Origin: Psychromonas arctica DSM 14288
Lineage (GTDB): Bacteria; Pseudomonadota; Gammaproteobacteria; Enterobacterales; Psychromonadaceae
Length of the DNA stretch: 64,000 nucleotides
NCBI RefSeq assembly: GCF_000482725.1
Contig: NZ_KI519477.1
Coordinates: 361,585-425,584 of the forward strand
Direction of reading: 5' to 3'
Shown here: piece after piece, positions 19,724 through 29,600 of the stretch
Layout of the letters: every line of letters starts with the position of its first letter
Numbering within the stretch: the first letter of the stretch is position 1
Program-made: the position numbers and the translations under genes
The notes under the pieces: generated by a model
Told to the model about the DNA's origin: nothing
Databases searched by the model: none
The model's input: the letters and a program-made list of their open reading frames with translations, nothing else

Positions 19724-19758
19724 ATGCAAAGTGCAGATCGCTGTACTTTGCATTTTTT
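19724..19758 (+). terminator. Terminator of ilvIH
   Basis: ATGCAAAGT pairs with ACTTTGCAT, with an inner CAG-ATCG-CTG extension and a T6 tract. It ends just before the next ribosome site. Confidence 0.88.
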
Positions 19759-19775
19759 ATTTATAGGAGAGTAAA

Positions 19776-19997
19776 ATGTTCGAACTGCTCGCGCTGTTAA
19801 TGTCAGCATTTGTGCTTTTTATGTTTGGCGTATCGATACTAAGTTTGATGGTCATAGCAGGGATTATGATCGCTAGCTTTATTGTACTGGGTGCCCTTTC
19901 CTTTCTATTAAAATTCGGTATTTGGATTTTACTAGCTTACCTCATCTATTATTACTTCTTTCAATATAAAAATAACAAAGACAAGGACGAACTATGA
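19776..19997 (+). CDS. Small inner-membrane protein, PspG-like
   Basis: The 73-residue protein is almost wholly hydrophobic, with two or three transmembrane segments and a charged tail (KNNKDKDEL). Its opening MFELL, the hydrophobic G/V/I pattern and the segment LLKFGIWILLAYLIYYYF resemble PspG (YjbO), an effector of the phage-shock response. The match is one of length, topology and start motif. A good ribosome site, TAGGAGAG, precedes the ATG. It overlaps the next gene by the four bases ATGA, so the two are translationally coupled. No PspF/sigma-54 site was recognised upstream, which weakens the assignment. Confidence 0.55.
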   Translation: MFELLALLMSAFVLFMFGVSILSLMVIAGIMIASFIVLGALSFLLKFGIWILLAYLIYYYFFQYKNNKDKDEL

Positions 19998-20464
19998 AAC
20001 GCTTATTACTACTTGCTTGTACCTGTTTATTCTCTATTAATAGCGTTGCCAGTGATTTAACGGTTAGTGATCAATATATAAGAGCAACACCACCACATGC
20101 TAAAAATAGTGCATCTTTCTTAACAATCACTAACCACACCAACACGACTATTAAATTAATTGCAGCAGACAGTGATATTGCAAAACGTGTTGAGTTACAT
20201 AACCATATTAAACAAGATGGCATGATGAAAATGCGCCAAGTTGAAGCGGTGGAAATAGCGGCGAATAGTAGCATGTCATTACAACCGGGTGGTTACCATG
20301 TTATGTTTTTAGGTCTAAATAATAATTTAACTGAAGGTCAATCCGTTAAAGTTACACTCTATTTTGATAACGGAAATGAATTAAACATTGATGCCCCCGT
20401 TAAAAAAATAAACAGCAATAAAAACCAAGGTTCGACAGAAATGTCGCACCAAGCACATCACTAG
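19994..20464 (+). CDS. Periplasmic copper chaperone, PCuAC (DUF461) family
   Basis: PCuAC proteins bind Cu(I) in the periplasm and deliver it, chiefly to the CuA site of cytochrome oxidase. The 156 residues start with a signal peptide (MKRLLLLACTCLFSINSVAS). A cupredoxin-like domain carries the family metal motif: VELHNH, later MMKMR, and PGGYHVMFLG (the H-x(n)-M-x(21-22)-H-x-M pattern). A His/Met-containing tail (EMSHQAHH) adds further possible ligands. It overlaps the preceding small membrane protein gene. No cytochrome oxidase gene is nearby. Confidence 0.9.
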   Translation: MKRLLLLACTCLFSINSVASDLTVSDQYIRATPPHAKNSASFLTITNHTNTTIKLIAADSDIAKRVELHNHIKQDGMMKMRQVEAVEIAANSSMSLQPGGYHVMFLGLNNNLTEGQSVKVTLYFDNGNELNIDAPVKKINSNKNQGSTEMSHQAHH

Positions 20465-20492
20465 ACTTAACATAAAAAAGGAAATTACATCC

Positions 20493-21110
20493 ATGAAAAA
20501 ACAGGCTTTAGCCGCTGTTATAGCAGCAACAATTAGTATGCCATCAACGGCTGATTTTTTAGGTGTTTATGCGGGTCTTGATTACGCTAGCAACGAAACA
20601 AGTTTTAGTAATTCAAATGGTACAGAAGATGACAACAACCTATCTGGTTATGTTGCATTTGAACATTTTATTCCACTAGTACCCAATGTTAAATTAAAAT
20701 ATTCAGATTTAAGCAATAGCGATTTCAATAATAATGATAGTTCAGCAATGAACGCAATCTTATATTATGAAGTGCTAGATAATGACTTAGTTGAAATTGA
20801 TTTGGGATTAGCATATACCGATACAGAAAGCTTTAATCATGACGCTTCAATTGTCCAAGCTTACGGAGCTGCGAAAGTACATATACCAGGTGTTAGCATG
20901 CATGCTTTTGCTGAAGTTATCGGTGGCTCACTGACAGATGATGATGCGTTAGATGCGCAGATTGGCTTAGCTTATACCTTCAATCCTGACTCTTATTTAT
21001 TAAACGTCGCAGTGCGTGCCGGTTACCGAGTACAAGAGCTAGAGTTTGATAATGTTGCAGGCACACAAGAAGTTGACGGTTTATTTGCAGGTGTAGAAGT
21101 ACACTTCTAA
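20493..21110 (+). CDS. Outer-membrane beta-barrel protein (TIGR04219-like)
   Basis: The 205-residue protein begins with a signal peptide (cleavage near STA-D) and then DFLGVYAGLDY. It continues as alternating strands such as VAFEHFIPLVPNVKLKYSDL, ILYYEVLDNDLVEIDLGLAY and LLNVAVRAGYRVQ, and ends GLFAGVEVHF with terminal phenylalanine. This is the pattern of small outer-membrane barrels annotated as the TIGR04219 family, of unknown function. A ribosome site, AAAAGGAA, precedes the ATG. It lies 28 bp after the copper chaperone gene. Confidence 0.8.
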   Translation: MKKQALAAVIAATISMPSTADFLGVYAGLDYASNETSFSNSNGTEDDNNLSGYVAFEHFIPLVPNVKLKYSDLSNSDFNNNDSSAMNAILYYEVLDNDLVEIDLGLAYTDTESFNHDASIVQAYGAAKVHIPGVSMHAFAEVIGGSLTDDDALDAQIGLAYTFNPDSYLLNVAVRAGYRVQELEFDNVAGTQEVDGLFAGVEVHF

Positions 21111-21514
21111 CCTATAGTTTTTAACTGTTCTGGCTGTTTTAAAGCCACATTATTAACGACGTTGATTAAACCTCGAATGTGGCTTTTAAACTTTATCTCG
21201 ATTTACTTAATACCTGTTTTTTCATACCTTGTTCGATCCAGCACAAGGCATATAAAAAGATGTTTCCCACTCTATAAATATTTATAAAACACACATTAAC
21301 AGCAACAAAAAGCATAGTTATTTACTTCATCCCTTCACATCCGATGAAAACTAGACAAATAAAATCAATAAGATACATAAGCTTGACCATAAACTACAAT
21401 AAACCTCACTTTTTAAATGCCATTTAGTTATAAAAGAGTAACTTTTATTCTTTTGTGCTAATCATAAGCTCGCGTAAACTTCCTTCATCTTAATGTAATA
21501 GCGGAAATTACTTC
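21111..21514. other. Gene-free region before cysJ
   Basis: It contains the terminator of the preceding gene (21138-21190), then about 320 bp of AT-rich sequence that should hold the cysJIH promoter. In E. coli this operon needs CysB with acetylserine. CysB sites are too degenerate to call by eye here. Confidence 0.5.
21138..21190 (+). terminator. Probable terminator after the outer-membrane protein gene
   Basis: TTTAAAGCCACATT pairs with AATGTGGCTTTTAAA, one bulged base, loop of 24. The loop is long but the stem is strong and ends in a T-rich arm. Confidence 0.6.
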
Positions 21515-23311
21515 ATGGCACTTAACAATTTATCGGCTTTAACATCGCCTTTATCAGAGTCTCAACTGGCTCAATTGCAACAAGCAACTGCAGGCTTAGA
21601 TGCAGTACAAACTGCATGGGTTAGCGGTTACTTGGCAGGCGTAAGCCAAGGTCCAGTAACATCTACAGCACTTGCACAAAGCGCAGGTCAAAGCTTAACC
21701 ATTTTAATCGGCTCACAAACGGGTAACGCTAAAGGCGTAGCACAAGAGTTAGCTGAGCAAGCAACAGCTAAAGGCATTCCTAACAAGCTAGTTTCAATGG
21801 CCGATTACAAAGTTAAAGCAATCAAAGATGAAAGCCATGTAATTGTTGTTGCAAGTACTAATGGCGAAGGTGAAGCACCTGACGATGCCATTGATCTTCA
21901 TGCATTTCTAGCATCTAAAAAAGCCCCTAAGCTAGAAGGTTTAAAATTTGCGGTATTAGGCTTAGGTGACTCAAGTTATGAGTTTTTCTGCCAAACAGGG
22001 AAAGATTTTGAACAACGCCTGCAAGCATTAGGTGGAGAGATCATTACCGAACGTTTAGATGCCGATGTGGATTATCAAGAAGTGACACAAGCTTGGTTCG
22101 ATAAAGCACTAACAGCTGTTGAAGCAACACTTGAAAAAGCCGGCACCTCAACAACTGCAGCTGTTGCAACTGGCACTATCGTGACTGAGAATAAATATAA
22201 TAAACAAGCACCTTTTAGTGCAAGTTTATTAACAAGCCAAAAAATTACTGGCACAGAATCCGCTAAAGATGTGCGTCATATTGAAATTGATTTAGCTGGA
22301 TCTGATTTGCACTATACTGCTGGTGATGCACTCGGAGTGTGGTTTAAAAACGATCAACAAATGGTTGATGAGCTGATTAATAAATTAGGCTTAGATGCAG
22401 ACAACGAAGTGACCTTAGGTGATAAAACCTTATCATTAAAAGACGCTTTAATTGAAGAGTTTGAATTAACCGGTACGCACCCAGGTTTTGTAGAAGGTTA
22501 TGCAGCATTAACTGAAAATAAACAATTACTTGAATTAGCCGAAGATAAAAATGCCTGCCGTGATTTTGCCAACAACAATCAAATCGTTGATGTGGTGACT
22601 GCGGAAGGTAATGAAAATGTGACAGTGGAAAACTTCATCGCTTTATTGCGTCGCAGTAGCCCACGCTTATATTCAATTGCTTCTAGCCAAACAGAGGTTG
22701 AAGACGAAGTACACTTAACCGTCGGTGCGGTTGTGTTTGAAAATGAAGCAGGGCAGCAACGTGGAGGCAGTGCTTCGACTTTCTTGTCGCACCGTTTACA
22801 GGAAGGTGAAGAAATAAAAGTATTTATTGAAGACAATCATAACTTCCGTTTACCTGCTGACCCAGCAACACCGATTATCATGGTAGGCCCTGGTACTGGG
22901 ATCGCCCCTTTCCGTGCATTTATGCAAGAGCGAGAAGCAAGTGATGCAAGTGGTAAAAACTGGCTATTATTTGGCGACCAAACTTTTAACGAAGATTTTC
23001 TCTATCAAGTTGAATGGCAATCCTATTTAAAATCAGGTTTATTAACTAAATTAGACCTTGCTTTCTCTCGTGATCAAGCACAAAAAATCTATGTACAAGA
23101 TCGCTTACAAGAAAATGCTAAGGAGGTCTTTGAGTGGTTACAAAATGGTGCTCACTTCTATGTTTGTGGTGATGCAAATCGCATGGCTAAAGATGTACAA
23201 AGCACATTAATCGACATTATTAGCAAACAAGGCAAACTAAGCCTTGAAGATGCAGAAGAATATTTAACAGAATTACGCCAAGCAAAACGCTACCAAAGGG
23301 ATGTTTACTAA
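21515..23311 (+). CDS. cysJ: Sulfite reductase (NADPH) flavoprotein alpha subunit
   Basis: CysJ passes electrons from NADPH through FAD and FMN to CysI for six-electron reduction of sulfite to sulfide. The 598 residues show the flavodoxin FMN domain (about 62-205, [11 protein letters not shown]), the FAD domain ([28 protein letters not shown]) and the NADP domain ([16 protein letters not shown]). The C-terminus is KRYQRDVY, exactly as in E. coli. The stop codon overlaps the cysI start by one base (TAATG). First gene of cysJIH. Confidence 0.97.
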   Translation: MALNNLSALTSPLSESQLAQLQQATAGLDAVQTAWVSGYLAGVSQGPVTSTALAQSAGQSLTILIGSQTGNAKGVAQELAEQATAKGIPNKLVSMADYKVKAIKDESHVIVVASTNGEGEAPDDAIDLHAFLASKKAPKLEGLKFAVLGLGDSSYEFFCQTGKDFEQRLQALGGEIITERLDADVDYQEVTQAWFDKALTAVEATLEKAGTSTTAAVATGTIVTENKYNKQAPFSASLLTSQKITGTESAKDVRHIEIDLAGSDLHYTAGDALGVWFKNDQQMVDELINKLGLDADNEVTLGDKTLSLKDALIEEFELTGTHPGFVEGYAALTENKQLLELAEDKNACRDFANNNQIVDVVTAEGNENVTVENFIALLRRSSPRLYSIASSQTEVEDEVHLTVGAVVFENEAGQQRGGSASTFLSHRLQEGEEIKVFIEDNHNFRLPADPATPIIMVGPGTGIAPFRAFMQEREASDASGKNWLLFGDQTFNEDFLYQVEWQSYLKSGLLTKLDLAFSRDQAQKIYVQDRLQENAKEVFEWLQNGAHFYVCGDANRMAKDVQSTLIDIISKQGKLSLEDAEEYLTELRQAKRYQRDVY

Positions 23312-24999
23312 TGACTCAGAAATTACACGACAACGAACGCATTAAAATTCAAAGTAATTTTCTTCGCGGTAACTTAGTAGAGGGAATTAACGATACAACA
23401 ACGGGTTCATTCCATCCTGATGAAGTACAACTGGTTAAATTCCACGGTTTATACCAACAGGATAACCGCGACCGTCGCGCTGAGCGTAAACAACAGAAAC
23501 TTGAGCCGCTGTACTCATTCCTATTGCGAGCACGTCTTCCTGGTGGTGTTGTCACCCCTGAGCAATGGTTAGAGATTGACCGTATCGCTGAAGAATTAAC
23601 TGACGCCGGTAGTATTCGTATTACGACACGTCAAACCTTCCAATACCACGGCATTTTTAAGCGTAACTTAAAATCAGTATTCCAAGAACTTAAGTTCAAA
23701 GCGAATATAGATTCTATTTTTACTGCGGGTGATGTTAACCGTAATACTATCTGTACCTCTAACCCCGAGCAGTCTGAGTTACATACAGAAGTGTATGAGT
23801 TATCTAAAAAAATCAGTGAGCACTTCTTACCAAAATCAAATGCTTACGCAGAGATTTGGTTAGATGGTGAAAAAGTATTAGAAACGGAAGAAGAGCCGAT
23901 TTATCACAATATCTTCTTACCACGTAAATTTAAAATTGCAGTGGCTTTACCACCATACAATGATGTTGATATCCATGCCAATGACCTTAACTTCATTGCC
24001 ATTATTGAAAATAACAAGATCACTGGTTACAACGTAGTCGTAGGTGCTGGTTTAGGTATGACACACGGCGATAAAACAACATTTCCACGTTTAGGTGATG
24101 ACTTCGGTTTCATCACTGCTGATAAAGTAATGGAAGTGGCTGAAGCCGTTGTAACAACGCAGCGTGACCTAGGTGGTCGAGTTAGCCGTTCACATGCGCG
24201 TACTAAATACACGCTAGAAACACACGGTATCGAAACATTCAAAAAAGAAGTTGAGAAACGTGCTGGTATTACTTTCGCAGCGCCAGGCGCTTACGAGTTT
24301 ACTGAACGTGGTGACCGTATTGGTTGGGTTAAGGGTATCGATAATAAATGGCACTTAACCGTGTTCATTGAGAATGGCCGTATCCTAGACTTTGATGGTA
24401 AACCATTAAAATCTGGTTTAGTAAAAATTGCAAAAGTACACCAAGGTACTTTCCGCATGACTGCGAACCAAAACTTAGTGATAGCAAGTGTGCCAGAGTC
24501 TGAAAAAGACCATATTGAAAAATTAGCACGTGAGTGTGGATTAATTGATGATGGAACAAGTGAACAACGTATTGATTCTATGGCTTGTGTATCACTTCCT
24601 ACTTGCCCGCTTGCTATGGCAGAAGCAGAACGTTATTTACCCAGTTTAACGGATGATGTTGAAGGTTTGTTAGCAAAACACAATATTGCTAAAGACCATA
24701 TTATTTTACGTATTACTGGCTGTCCTAATGGTTGTGGACGCGCGATGTTGGCTGAGATTGGTTTAGTAGGTAAAGCACCTGGTCGTTATAACCTGCATTT
24801 AGGTGGTGACCGCATCGGGACTCGTATTCCAAAAATGTATGCTGAAAATATCGATGAAACAACGATAGTGAGTACATTAGATGAATTAATTGGTCGCTGG
24901 GCAACAGAACGCACTGAAAATGAAGATTTTGGTGATTTTGTTATCCGTGCCGGCATTATTGCTGAAGTAGTTGTAGCAGCTAGGGATTTCCATGCCTAA
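23311..24999 (+). CDS. cysI: Sulfite reductase (NADPH) hemoprotein beta subunit
   Basis: CysI carries siroheme coupled to a [4Fe-4S] cluster and reduces sulfite to sulfide. The 562 residues have the two nitrite/sulfite-reductase half-domains. The cluster cysteines are Cys426, Cys432, Cys471 and Cys475 (CVSLPTC and TGCPNGCG), with the same 6/39/4 spacing as E. coli CysI. The siroheme-binding arginine-rich stretch [10 protein letters not shown] is present. The start overlaps cysJ by one base and the end overlaps cysH by 8. Confidence 0.97.
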   Translation: MTQKLHDNERIKIQSNFLRGNLVEGINDTTTGSFHPDEVQLVKFHGLYQQDNRDRRAERKQQKLEPLYSFLLRARLPGGVVTPEQWLEIDRIAEELTDAGSIRITTRQTFQYHGIFKRNLKSVFQELKFKANIDSIFTAGDVNRNTICTSNPEQSELHTEVYELSKKISEHFLPKSNAYAEIWLDGEKVLETEEEPIYHNIFLPRKFKIAVALPPYNDVDIHANDLNFIAIIENNKITGYNVVVGAGLGMTHGDKTTFPRLGDDFGFITADKVMEVAEAVVTTQRDLGGRVSRSHARTKYTLETHGIETFKKEVEKRAGITFAAPGAYEFTERGDRIGWVKGIDNKWHLTVFIENGRILDFDGKPLKSGLVKIAKVHQGTFRMTANQNLVIASVPESEKDHIEKLARECGLIDDGTSEQRIDSMACVSLPTCPLAMAEAERYLPSLTDDVEGLLAKHNIAKDHIILRITGCPNGCGRAMLAEIGLVGKAPGRYNLHLGGDRIGTRIPKMYAENIDETTIVSTLDELIGRWATERTENEDFGDFVIRAGIIAEVVVAARDFHA

Positions 25000-25756
25000 T
25001 AAGTTAGATCTTGCTCATTTATTAACACTTCCAAAAGCGCAGCAAACTATTGCACTAGCTGAAGTAAATGACGTTTTAGAAAAAAAGACCGCATTAGAGC
25101 GTGTCCAATGGGCAGTCGAAAACTTAGAAAGTGAATTTGTTTTATCATCAAGTTTCGGTATTCAGGCGGCTGTTTGTTTACATTTAGTGACAACAGTAAA
25201 AGCAGACACACCGATCATCTTGACGGATACAGGGTATTTATTTCCTGAAACTTATCAATTTATTGATGAGTTAACTAAAAAGCTTAACTTAAACCTCAAA
25301 ATTTATAGTGCGGAGCACAGCCCAGCATGGCAAGAGGCTCGCTATGGAAAATTATGGGATCAAGGAGTTGAAGGATTAACTCAATATAACTTGATGAATA
25401 AAGTTGAACCCATGAAACGTGCTTTAAAAGACTTAAATGCTAAAACATGGTTCTCTGGTTTACGACGTTCACAGTCTTCAAGCCGTGGCGAGTTACCGGT
25501 AATAAGCATTCAAAATGGATGTTTTAAATTTTTGCCTATTATTGATTGGAGTAATAAGGAAGTTCATTATTACCTCGAAGAAAATGGCTTAAGTTACCAT
25601 CCTTTGTGGGATCAAGGCTATGTTTCGGTAGGTGATGTGCAAACATCACGTCCACTTGAAGTCGGTATGAGTGAAGAAGAAACACGCTTCTTTGGTTTGA
25701 AACGTGAATGTGGACTACATGAAGACCCTATCGAAGAACAAGGTAGTGGTATTTAA
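24992..25756 (+). CDS. cysH: Phosphoadenosine phosphosulfate (PAPS) reductase
   Basis: CysH reduces PAPS to sulfite using thioredoxin. The 254 residues have the adenine nucleotide alpha-hydrolase fold with [10 protein letters not shown] (PP-loop) and [27 protein letters not shown] and the C-terminal catalytic [10 protein letters not shown] with its redox-active cysteine follow. The paired CC...CxxC cluster cysteines of APS reductases are absent, so the substrate is PAPS. It overlaps cysI by 8 bp and is followed by a strong terminator. Confidence 0.96.
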   Translation: MPNKLDLAHLLTLPKAQQTIALAEVNDVLEKKTALERVQWAVENLESEFVLSSSFGIQAAVCLHLVTTVKADTPIILTDTGYLFPETYQFIDELTKKLNLNLKIYSAEHSPAWQEARYGKLWDQGVEGLTQYNLMNKVEPMKRALKDLNAKTWFSGLRRSQSSSRGELPVISIQNGCFKFLPIIDWSNKEVHYYLEENGLSYHPLWDQGYVSVGDVQTSRPLEVGMSEEETRFFGLKRECGLHEDPIEEQGSGI

Positions 25757-25782
25757 CATTATTTCATCTACTCTTTAAGTTT

Positions 25783-25817
25783 AAAAAAGCCTCTCATTTT
25801 AATAGAGGCTTTTTTTT
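25783..25817 (+). terminator. Terminator of cysJIH
   Basis: AAAAAAGCCTCT pairs with AGAGGCTTTTTT around a 9-base loop and ends in a run of eight T. Confidence 0.93.
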
Positions 25818-25873
25818 ACTTAAGAAAAGGCATCATCTGCCGATAGCATAATTATCAAGATGAAGGATTTATT

Positions 25874-26497
25874 ATGAAAAAGTTGATACCCACCCTATTA
25901 ATATTAACGTTATTAAGCAGTGTTAAAGCAAATGCAAATACCTTTGAAACGATACAGCTATACACGCAGGACGAACTCAATGTATTAATTAAAGACAATC
26001 AACACTTACAGCGAGTAAAGGCCGATGAGTGTCAATTACTTCAAGATATAAAAGCACATGCGGAAAAAGTACAAGAGCCTTCATATGTATATTTATGGGG
26101 AGATATGTTGGCATGGGGTGTCTGCACAGAGCGAGATGTAGAGTTAGGCATGCACTATATCAAAGAATCCGCACAACAGGGCTTACTAGCTGCTATCGAG
26201 CAATTAGGGCGATATTACAATAAAGGTATATTAGTCACACAAGACAAAGACAGAGCGGTAAGATATTTTCGTGAAGCAGCACTGCAAGGACATTTAGGTG
26301 CACAAATGAATTATATCACTTTGTTAAACCAAGGTTATGGCAGCCCTTATGACTTTGAAGACGCTTACCGGGCTTTATATAATAGTGTGATTGCTAACCC
26401 TACAAAAAAGAAACAAGCTAACAATTTATTAGCAGCCTTGGGGAAAAAGATGCCCGAGTTTGCATTAAGAAATGCACGTCGTGAATACAATAATTAA
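25874..26497 (+). CDS. motX: Sodium-driven polar flagellar motor protein MotX
   Basis: MotX forms, with MotY, the T-ring under the outer membrane that anchors the PomAB sodium stator units in polar flagella of Vibrio-like bacteria. The 207-residue protein starts with a signal peptide (cleavage near ANA). Sel1-like repeats include YVYLWGDMLAWGVC, AAIEQLGRYYNKG and AVRYFREAALQGHLGAQ. The segments LWGDMLAWGVC, EQLGRYY and YGSPYDFEDAYRALYNSV are characteristic of MotX. Two cysteines (in DECQLL and WGVCTE) could form the MotX disulfide. It is monocistronic; no flagellar genes are nearby, as is common for motX. Confidence 0.9.
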   Translation: MKKLIPTLLILTLLSSVKANANTFETIQLYTQDELNVLIKDNQHLQRVKADECQLLQDIKAHAEKVQEPSYVYLWGDMLAWGVCTERDVELGMHYIKESAQQGLLAAIEQLGRYYNKGILVTQDKDRAVRYFREAALQGHLGAQMNYITLLNQGYGSPYDFEDAYRALYNSVIANPTKKKQANNLLAALGKKMPEFALRNARREYNN

Positions 26498-26618
26498 ACA
26501 ACCTTTGACGAGATAATAGTTTTTAGTTAATGCTGCTTCTGATTAATGAAATACGAACAGCCGATACCCGAGACCATTCAAATATAAATTTGAGACGAAT
26601 TTCCAACAAAAACAACAA

Positions 26619-26648
26619 TGCGCCTATTCAGCAATTTGAATAGGCGCA
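26619..26648 (-). terminator. Probable terminator of the lactate dehydrogenase gene
   Basis: TGCGCCTATTC pairs with GAATAGGCGCA (11 bp, 8-base loop). On the minus strand a T-rich tract (TTGTTGTTTTTG) follows. Confidence 0.7.
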
Positions 26649-26667
26649 ATCGATTACGCTTTAGCGA

Positions 26668-29490
26668 TTAATGACTCGCCTCGTCGACTAAATATAAAAT
26701 AGACTGATAAGGGATCCCGCTATGGTGGGATAATCCGATTTCACAGGTACGGCTATTACTAAAACCACGAGTACAATGTTCGGGAACCTGCGCTTTTAGA
26801 GTGTGCACCGCCGCAGCATTTAATTCAGGTGTCGTAAAACCTTTATCTCCAGCCCATCCACAGCACTGAATATGTTCAGGTATAATGACATCTGATGTAC
26901 AACGTTTTGCTAATTGTAGCATGCTATTCTCAATCCCCATGCGACGAGAGCTACAAGTAACATGCAACATCACCGTTTCTTCAATCGGCTTGATAGTTAA
27001 ATGGTTAAGTAGGTATTTAAGCACAAACACAGTCGGCTCTAGAATCTCCATTGTGTGTGTGAATTTTTCAATACTGTGTTTTGCACAAGGGCTTGTATCC
27101 ATTAAAACAGGCCACTTACCTTGCTCACTAGCTTGCCATAATGCCATTTCTAATTGCTTCGATTTTTGATCTGCAAGTAGATTCATTCCTTTACTATCGT
27201 AAGGCATACCACAGCATTGATCCGATAACGACTCAGGAATGATAATGTCAAAACCTGCTTTTTTGATCAACGACTCCGTCACTTCTGTCAGTGATCGACT
27301 TTCTTTATTTCCAGCTTGTTGCCCCATGGTACGACTTGCACAGGAAGGTAGGTAGACCACTTTTTTATTCGTTTGATCTGCGCTAATCGAATTGTGCGGG
27401 CGATGCTTATTAGATGTCGGTAATTCCGGGACCCACATTGGCGTTTTACCCGCACTTAAGTGACGTAATTCATTCGCTACCTTAGCAACGGCTTTTTCAC
27501 CTAATACTTTCTGGGCAAGTGTATTCGCTTTCAAACTAAGATTAACCATGTTACTCGTTGTTGCAAAATGATCTGCAGTCCAACGTGCGATAGGTGTAAA
27601 TTTTTTATACTTACTGGTACGTAATTTTTTTATCAAATCGCCAGTATTAATACCAACCGGACAGCGATCGGCACACAAGCCTGTTGCCGCACAAGTATCT
27701 ATCCCTTGATATTCAAACACCTTTTGTAAAGCACTTGCACCTTCCGTTTCTCCAGCGCTTTCGCGACGCTGTAGCTCTCGGTACAAAACGATACGCTGGC
27801 GTGGCGATAAACTAAGCGTACGCGATGGACACACTGGTTCACAGAAGCCACATTCAATACAGCGATCAATCAAGTCATCTGCCTTAGGCATCGGCTTTAA
27901 ATTTTTAAGATGTGATTGAGGATCATCATTAATAATAACCCCTGGATTTAATATACTGTGAGGATCAAATAATGCTTTAATTTGCTGCATTAAAGCATAC
28001 CCATCTTTGCCCCACTCCAGCTCAACATAAGGAGCCATGTTACGCCCTGTGCCATGCTCTGCTTTCAATGAACCGCGATATTTGACAGCGACCAAATCAG
28101 CGACTGCATCCATAAAGTCACCGTATCGCTTAACCTCATCCTCGGCCTCAAAGCTTTGAGTAAACACAAAATGTAAATTCCCCTCTAGTGCATGGCCAAA
28201 AATGATCGCTTCATCATAATGAAATTGATCAAACAGTTTTTGTAAGTCATGTACGCCAGCGGCCAAATGTTCAACGGGAAAAGCAACATCTTCAATAATA
28301 ACTGTAGTGCCGACTTCACGCACAGCTCCTACTGCAGGAAACATACCTTTGCGGATCCCCCATAATGTGGCAACCGTATTCGCACCGCTAGTAAAAGAGA
28401 TAGATTCAATCATTTTAAATTGAGCGATTGTATTCATAATACTGACACATTGCTGATCCAGTAATGCTTGATCACCGGCCCTAGACTCAATAAGTAAGGT
28501 CCCTGCTTTTAGATTTAAGTTCTTAATAAAACCTGGCATACCTGGTTTATCAGCCACAGAGCGCATCGCGCGCCCATCCATCATCTCAACAGCGGAAACA
28601 GGGTCACCAGTTAATGCAGTCACCGCTTTACTGGCTTCTTCTATGCTTTCAAAAACGATTAATGCAGAAGCTTTATGAGGATGTTCAATCACAGTGTTAT
28701 AGGTAATTTCAGCAATAAAGCCTAATGTCCCTTCCGAGCCGATCATTAAATGTTTAATCACCTCGATAGGATCAGAATAATCGACTAACGCATTAAGTGA
28801 ATAACCGGTGGTATTTTTGAGACGATATTTATGGCGAATACGATCTGTTAGTTGCTGATTCTCCGCCACTTTCTTACACAAATCTTTAATGCCTTGCATT
28901 AACGTCGACTGTTTAGTTTGAAAAGCCTTAACGCTTTCTAGATCGCTAGTATCGAGGAGTGTGCCATCGGCAAAGACTAACTTCATACTATCAACGGTAC
29001 GGTAAGAATTTTGCGCACTACCACAACACATACCACTTGCGTTATTTGCTGCAATACCACCAATTTTACAGGTGTTAATTGAAGCAGGATCTGGTCCAAT
29101 TTTACGACCAAATGCGGCCAAATACTTATTCGCATCTGCGCCAATAACGCCCGGCTGCAGCGTTATTTTAAAACCATCATCATGGATCTGATGATCGCGC
29201 CAATCATCAGTTAATGTGATTAATACAGAATCTGATACTGCTTGCCCTGATAAGCTAGTTCCTGCAGCACGAAAGGTACAGGCAATATTAAGTTGAGCAC
29301 AGGCTTGAATAGTAAAAATAACTTCATCAATATTTTTTAAACGCACCACCATCTTTGGTATTAAACGATAAAAACTAGCATCCGTGCCATAAGCAAGTAG
29401 CAGCGCAGGGTCGGTAAAAATACGCTCTTTTTCGACATGTTCCATCAACCTATTTTGTAATTGTTGATATTGCCCTTGATTATTTTCCAT
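26668..29490 (-). CDS. dld: FAD/Fe-S D-lactate dehydrogenase (Dld-II type)
   Basis: A respiratory D-lactate oxidase of the kind found beside lactate permease in Shewanella (Dld-II). In the 940 residues an FAD-binding PCMH domain (about 35-265, GTSLSGQAV, IGGIAANNASGMCCG, GSEGTLGFIAE) is followed by an FAD-oxidase C-terminal domain (about 270-525, HALEGNLHF, EHGTGRNMAP). A ferredoxin-like 2x[4Fe-4S] segment (C544IECGFCEPVC and C600...C606...C610P) and two CCG modules (QCCGMPYDSKG and QCCGWAGDKG) complete it. Electrons probably go to quinone. The adjacent permease gene supports lactate over glycolate as substrate, but 2-hydroxyacid specificity is not provable from sequence. Confidence 0.88.
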   Translation of the reverse strand: MENNQGQYQQLQNRLMEHVEKERIFTDPALLLAYGTDASFYRLIPKMVVRLKNIDEVIFTIQACAQLNIACTFRAAGTSLSGQAVSDSVLITLTDDWRDHQIHDDGFKITLQPGVIGADANKYLAAFGRKIGPDPASINTCKIGGIAANNASGMCCGSAQNSYRTVDSMKLVFADGTLLDTSDLESVKAFQTKQSTLMQGIKDLCKKVAENQQLTDRIRHKYRLKNTTGYSLNALVDYSDPIEVIKHLMIGSEGTLGFIAEITYNTVIEHPHKASALIVFESIEEASKAVTALTGDPVSAVEMMDGRAMRSVADKPGMPGFIKNLNLKAGTLLIESRAGDQALLDQQCVSIMNTIAQFKMIESISFTSGANTVATLWGIRKGMFPAVGAVREVGTTVIIEDVAFPVEHLAAGVHDLQKLFDQFHYDEAIIFGHALEGNLHFVFTQSFEAEDEVKRYGDFMDAVADLVAVKYRGSLKAEHGTGRNMAPYVELEWGKDGYALMQQIKALFDPHSILNPGVIINDDPQSHLKNLKPMPKADDLIDRCIECGFCEPVCPSRTLSLSPRQRIVLYRELQRRESAGETEGASALQKVFEYQGIDTCAATGLCADRCPVGINTGDLIKKLRTSKYKKFTPIARWTADHFATTSNMVNLSLKANTLAQKVLGEKAVAKVANELRHLSAGKTPMWVPELPTSNKHRPHNSISADQTNKKVVYLPSCASRTMGQQAGNKESRSLTEVTESLIKKAGFDIIIPESLSDQCCGMPYDSKGMNLLADQKSKQLEMALWQASEQGKWPVLMDTSPCAKHSIEKFTHTMEILEPTVFVLKYLLNHLTIKPIEETVMLHVTCSSRRMGIENSMLQLAKRCTSDVIIPEHIQCCGWAGDKGFTTPELNAAAVHTLKAQVPEHCTRGFSNSRTCEIGLSHHSGIPYQSILYLVDEASH

Positions 29491-29600
29491 TATTTATCCT
29501 TAATTAAACTACCTACTAGCTTTGACTATTTTATATATTCGGCGTACTAGATGAATCGAGGCTAATACAAACTTTAATTTACTAATCAGCCTGCCATGAT

